A stretch of DNA of 64,000 bases from Candidatus Bipolaricaulis sibiricus (GTDB taxonomy: Bacteria > Bipolaricaulota > Bipolaricaulia > Bipolaricaulales > Bipolaricaulaceae), in contig CP034928.1 in the NCBI GenBank assembly GCA_004102645.1, positions 682,001 through 746,000 on the forward strand, written 5' to 3'. Each line of letters opens with the position of its first letter. Position 1 is the stretch's first letter. Below are positions 61,802-64,000 of the stretch, piece by piece. The notes under the pieces are model-generated. The model saw only the letters and a program-made list of their open reading frames with translations. It was not told the origin of the DNA and did not search any database. Position numbers and translations under genes: made by a program.

Positions 61802-61804
61802 GCT
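61776..61804 (+). promoter_or_regulatory. Promoter of glyS
   Basis: TTGCCG (61776-61781), 17 nt, TAGGCT (61799-61804), overlapping the malQ stop; it gives a leader of about 34 nt. Confidence 0.5.
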
Positions 61805-61844
61805 CGAGGTTTGAACAACGCGGCCCGAGGGGGAGAAGGAGATC

Positions 61845-63314
61845 ATGCCGAACACGAACGACCTGATGGACAAGGTGGTCTCGCTGTGCAAACGCCGGGG
61901 ATTCATCTTCCCGTCGAGCGAGATCTATGGGGGGATCGGCGGCTTCTGGGACTACGGTCCGCTGGGGGTAGAGCTGAAGCGAAACGTGCGCGAGGCATGG
62001 TGGCAGGACATGGTCCAAGGTCACGACGACACGACGCCCCCCCCGGGGATGCCCTCGGCCTACGCCATGGTGGGCTTGGAGACGAGCATCGTGATGCACC
62101 CCCAGGTATGGAAGGCGAGCGGGCACTACGACCTCTTCCACGACATGCTCGTGGACTGCCGCCGCTGCAAGGCGCGGTTCCGCGCTGACCAGCTGGCCAC
62201 GAGCTCGTGCCCCGAGAAGCCCTCCAGACACCCCGGTGAGCACACGACGTGCGACCTCACCCCCCCTCGGGAGTTCAACCTCATGTTCAAGACCTACATT
62301 GGAGCGCTGGTTGATCCGGACAGCGAGGCCTACCTGCGTCCGGAGACAGCCCAAGGGATGTTCGTCAACTTCCGGAATGTCCTCGCCACGGCCCGGGTCA
62401 AGCTGCCGTTCGGGATCGCTCAGATCGGGAAGTCGTTCCGCAACGAGATCACCCCGCGGAACTTCACCTACCGGTCGCGGGAGTTCGAACAGATGGAGAT
62501 CGAGTTCTTCTGCCGCCCCGAGGAGTCGCGACAGTGGTACGAGTACTGGCGCGACCGCCGTCTGCGGTGGTACGTGTCCCTGGGGCTGGCGAGCGAGAAG
62601 GTGCGGCTCCGCGAGCACACCGCGGACGAGCTGAGCCACTACAGCTGCGGTACAGCAGACATCGAGTATGCCTTCCCGTTCCTCCCGGACGGGGAGTTTG
62701 GCGAGCTGGAGGGGATTGCCCACCGTGGGGACTTCGATCTCCGCTCGCACATGGAGGGTAAGTTGGTCCGGCGGGGAGATGACCTCGTAGTGGAGACGGG
62801 GCCAGACGGCAGGCCGCGGCACCCCGGCAGCGGGAAGGACCTCTCGTACTACGATGAGGAGACGAAGGAACGCCTCATCCCTCACGTGATCGAGCCCTCC
62901 GCGGGGGTAGACAGGTCTGTCCTGGCCTTCATCTGTGAGGCATACGCGGAAGACGCCATCCCCGATGAGAGCGGTACCCCCCAGCCCCGGGTCGTGCTCA
63001 AGCTGAATCCACGCCTCGCGCCCGTGAAGGCGGCGGTGTTCCCTCTCATCCGCCGAGACGGGATGCCCGAACGGGCACTCGAGATCTACCGAGAGCTGAA
63101 GTCACGGTGGAACGTGGACTACGACGAGAAAGGCTCGATCGGCCGTCGCTACCGACGCCAGGATGAGTCTGGAACGCCATTCTGCATCACGGTGGACGGA
63201 GAGACGGCGGCTGACGAGACCGTAACCGTGCGCGATCGCGACACCACGGTTCAGCAGCGCGTGCCGATCAAGGACCTTGTTGGATTGCTGCAGGAGAGGA
63301 TCGTAGGTCCCTAG
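61845..63314 (+). CDS. glyS: Glycyl-tRNA synthetase, alpha2 type
   Basis: Class II synthetase of 489 residues, the homodimeric archaeal/eukaryal-like form also found in many bacteria, not the alpha2beta2 form. LCKRRGFIFPSSEIYGGIGG at the N-terminus; motif 2 FRNEITPRNFTYRSREFEQM; motif 3 in VIEPSAGVDRSVLAFI; C-terminal anticodon domain. A cysteine pair region, DCRRCKARF, is inserted near residue 105. ATG after GAAGGAGAT. No T-box leader is visible. Confidence 0.97.
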   Translation: MPNTNDLMDKVVSLCKRRGFIFPSSEIYGGIGGFWDYGPLGVELKRNVREAWWQDMVQGHDDTTPPPGMPSAYAMVGLETSIVMHPQVWKASGHYDLFHDMLVDCRRCKARFRADQLATSSCPEKPSRHPGEHTTCDLTPPREFNLMFKTYIGALVDPDSEAYLRPETAQGMFVNFRNVLATARVKLPFGIAQIGKSFRNEITPRNFTYRSREFEQMEIEFFCRPEESRQWYEYWRDRRLRWYVSLGLASEKVRLREHTADELSHYSCGTADIEYAFPFLPDGEFGELEGIAHRGDFDLRSHMEGKLVRRGDDLVVETGPDGRPRHPGSGKDLSYYDEETKERLIPHVIEPSAGVDRSVLAFICEAYAEDAIPDESGTPQPRVVLKLNPRLAPVKAAVFPLIRRDGMPERALEIYRELKSRWNVDYDEKGSIGRRYRRQDESGTPFCITVDGETAADETVTVRDRDTTVQQRVPIKDLVGLLQERIVGP

Positions 63315-63361
63315 GGACACGCCTGCGTCGCCTCCGTCCTGCACGTCCCCCGGCTGCCCTG

Positions 63362-63389
63362 TTGACGGGCGGTGTAACCCCACTATACT
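63362..63389 (+). promoter_or_regulatory. Promoter of the 21-residue peptide gene
   Basis: TTGACG (63362-63367), 16 nt, TATACT (63384-63389); about 42 nt of leader before the ATG. Confidence 0.65.
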
Positions 63390-63437
63390 CGCGCTCGGTC
63401 AGCCCTCGAATGCGGGCGACGAAGGAGGCGAAGTCAC

Positions 63438-63503
63438 ATGCTGATGAAGGAGAAGAAGGCGGAGAAGCCCAAGCAGCCGAAGAAGCCGTGCGGTTGTTGC
63501 TAA
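63438..63503 (+). CDS. Lys/Pro-rich 21-residue peptide ending in CGCC
   Basis: A very short gene: MLMKEKKAEKPKQPKKP followed by CGCC and a stop. It has a strong GAAGGAGG ribosome site seven to ten bases upstream, its own promoter and a downstream terminator hairpin, all of which argue that it is expressed. Nine lysines, four prolines and a terminal C-G-C-C suggest a nucleic-acid- or metal-binding peptide, possibly a cysteine-donor tail. I know no named family for it. Function unknown. Confidence 0.6.
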   Translation: MLMKEKKAEKPKQPKKPCGCC

Positions 63504-63556
63504 GGGATACATCGCGGAGTGCGATGACTCGGGGATGAACCTCAGGATCGCCGGGA

Positions 63557-63580
63557 GGGCGCGGGGAGCGCCCCTTCTTT
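63557..63580 (+). terminator. Intrinsic terminator after the small peptide gene
   Basis: Stem GGGCGC/GCGCCC with a five-base loop (63557-63573), followed by CTTCTTT. It lies inside a larger GGGAG/CTCCC stem. Confidence 0.6.
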
Positions 63581-63638
63581 CTCCCGGGGACCCTACACGG
63601 GTGCCTGGAGGCCATTCCCCGACCTGAAGACCGACGAT

Positions 63639-63667
63639 TTGACGCCCCGTGCCCAACGCCATAAGCT
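63639..63667 (+). promoter_or_regulatory. Promoter of the lipoprotein gene
   Basis: TTGACG (63639-63644), 17 nt, TAAGCT (63662-63667). The predicted start at about 63674 leaves a leader of about 180 nt. Confidence 0.6.
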
Positions 63668-63673
63668 TGCCCA

Positions 63674-63851
63674 AGTGTTGAGCGTGACCGGGGAGGCGTG
63701 CAGCAGCGGGGGACGAGAACACACACAAAGGAGGATGAACCCCTCCGAGCGAGCGCCGCGAACTGGCTCCCCCGACTCCGATGTGGAGTTGCCACCCCAG
63801 TGGGCTTGACCCAGGCGGGCCGCGGGCAGCGAACGGAGGGTAAGGAGGGTT
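63674..63851 (+). promoter_or_regulatory. Long structured 5' leader, possible RNA regulator
   Basis: Contains GGAGG-ATGAACC-CCTCC (63730-63746), in which a purine-rich ribosome site is paired; ACTCC-GATGT-GGAGT (63774-63788); and CCAC-CCCA-GTGG (63792-63804). The ATG at 63735 opens a 24-codon frame directly abutting AGGAGG, too close for normal initiation. No known riboswitch class was recognised. Confidence 0.4.
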
Positions 63852-64000
63852 ATGAACAGGAAACACGTGAAGAAGCTGTTGGGAGTAGGTGCAGTGGTGC
63901 TGGCAGGACTCCTGCTCGTCGGGTGTGGCGGGGATTTCAAGCTACCTACCACCACACTCACAATGTCAGTCCCACAGGGACGATCTGGTACAACCAAGGT
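63852..64000 (+). CDS. Lipoprotein, N-terminal part (partial)
   Basis: The frame runs off the right edge; about 49 residues are visible. A lipoprotein signal peptide: MNRKHVKKLLGVGAVVLAGL then LLVGC with the lipobox cysteine at about residue 25. The mature start GGDFKLPTTTLTMSVPQG is not recognised. Strong TAAGGAGGG ribosome site. Outer-surface or periplasmic lipoprotein of unknown function. Confidence 0.85.
   Translation, partial: MNRKHVKKLLGVGAVVLAGLLLVGCGGDFKLPTTTLTMSVPQGRSGTTK

Noticed and set aside
63735-63809. 24-codon frame beginning with ATG next to AGGAGG
   Set aside because: The ribosome site abuts the ATG with no spacing and lies in a hairpin; kept only as part of the leader, not as a gene.

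Overview
This is a high-GC, gene-dense bacterial window carrying core housekeeping genes: the end of rplQ, valS, metK, ndk, uppS, cdsA, glyS, eight tRNA genes and the SRP RNA. It also carries anaerobe-type redox genes (hydrogenase maturation hypCDE, flavodiiron protein, hybrid cluster protein, Fe-S-rich dehydrogenases). The SRP RNA appears to be the long form with an Alu domain. Several proteins (EndoQ-like PHP nuclease, SDR-type threonine dehydrogenase, stand-alone MTH1187 protein) are commoner in thermophiles and archaea. I infer an anaerobic, possibly thermophilic bacterium of a poorly sampled phylum; Bipolaricaulota/Acetothermia would fit, but no sequence search was possible. Promoters are recognisable as TTGNNN, 16-18 nt, then TAAGCT/TAGAAT/TATAAT-like boxes.

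Region 1-5.4 kb: rplQ tail and ridA; divergent threonine catabolism genes (SDR-type Tdh and Kbl); MgtC; an HD hydrolase with endonuclease III; a DUF296 protein. 5.4-6.1 kb: six tRNA genes including the initiator. 6.1-10.8 kb (minus strand): class V aminotransferase, CaiB-type CoA transferase, EndoQ-like nuclease, metK. 10.9-15.6 kb (plus strand): ndk-valS-uppS-cdsA. 15.6-17.75 kb: thiamine-binding protein, TldD, NifU-like protein. 17.8-18.7 kb: two decayed genes (acyltransferase and WD40). 18.7-23 kb: a two-gene amino-acid dehydrogenase complex and an AEC transporter. 23.2-26.2 kb: PspC and hypCDE. 26.2-32 kb: a 1,459-residue multi-GAF diguanylate cyclase, tRNA-Arg, Pit transporter and tRNA-Ser.

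Region 32-38.3 kb: a decayed four-helix-bundle gene, the SRP RNA, then an Rrf2 regulator followed by DUF438/hemerythrin, AhpD-like, flavodiiron and Hcp genes, which together look like a nitrosative/oxidative stress module. 38.9-47.1 kb: an 11-gene minus-strand arsenic operon led by arsR, with two kinds of efflux permease, an arsenate reductase and an unusually rich set of thiol-redox proteins (two CcdA/DsbD-type membrane modules, three further thioredoxin-fold proteins, a DGC zinc protein and a DUF1573-double-rhodanese protein without active-site cysteines). 48.3-59 kb: a PucR regulator, a BMP-type nucleoside/purine ABC transporter and FdrA/DUF1116/DUF2877 enzymes, a putative purine- or allantoin-derived nitrogen catabolic system in which a normally larger protein appears split. 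59.2-64 kb: a membrane-anchored unknown, malQ, glyS, a 21-residue lysine-rich peptide ending in CGCC with its own promoter and terminator, and the start of a lipoprotein gene behind a long structured leader.

No CRISPR array, insertion sequence, prophage or replication origin was seen.
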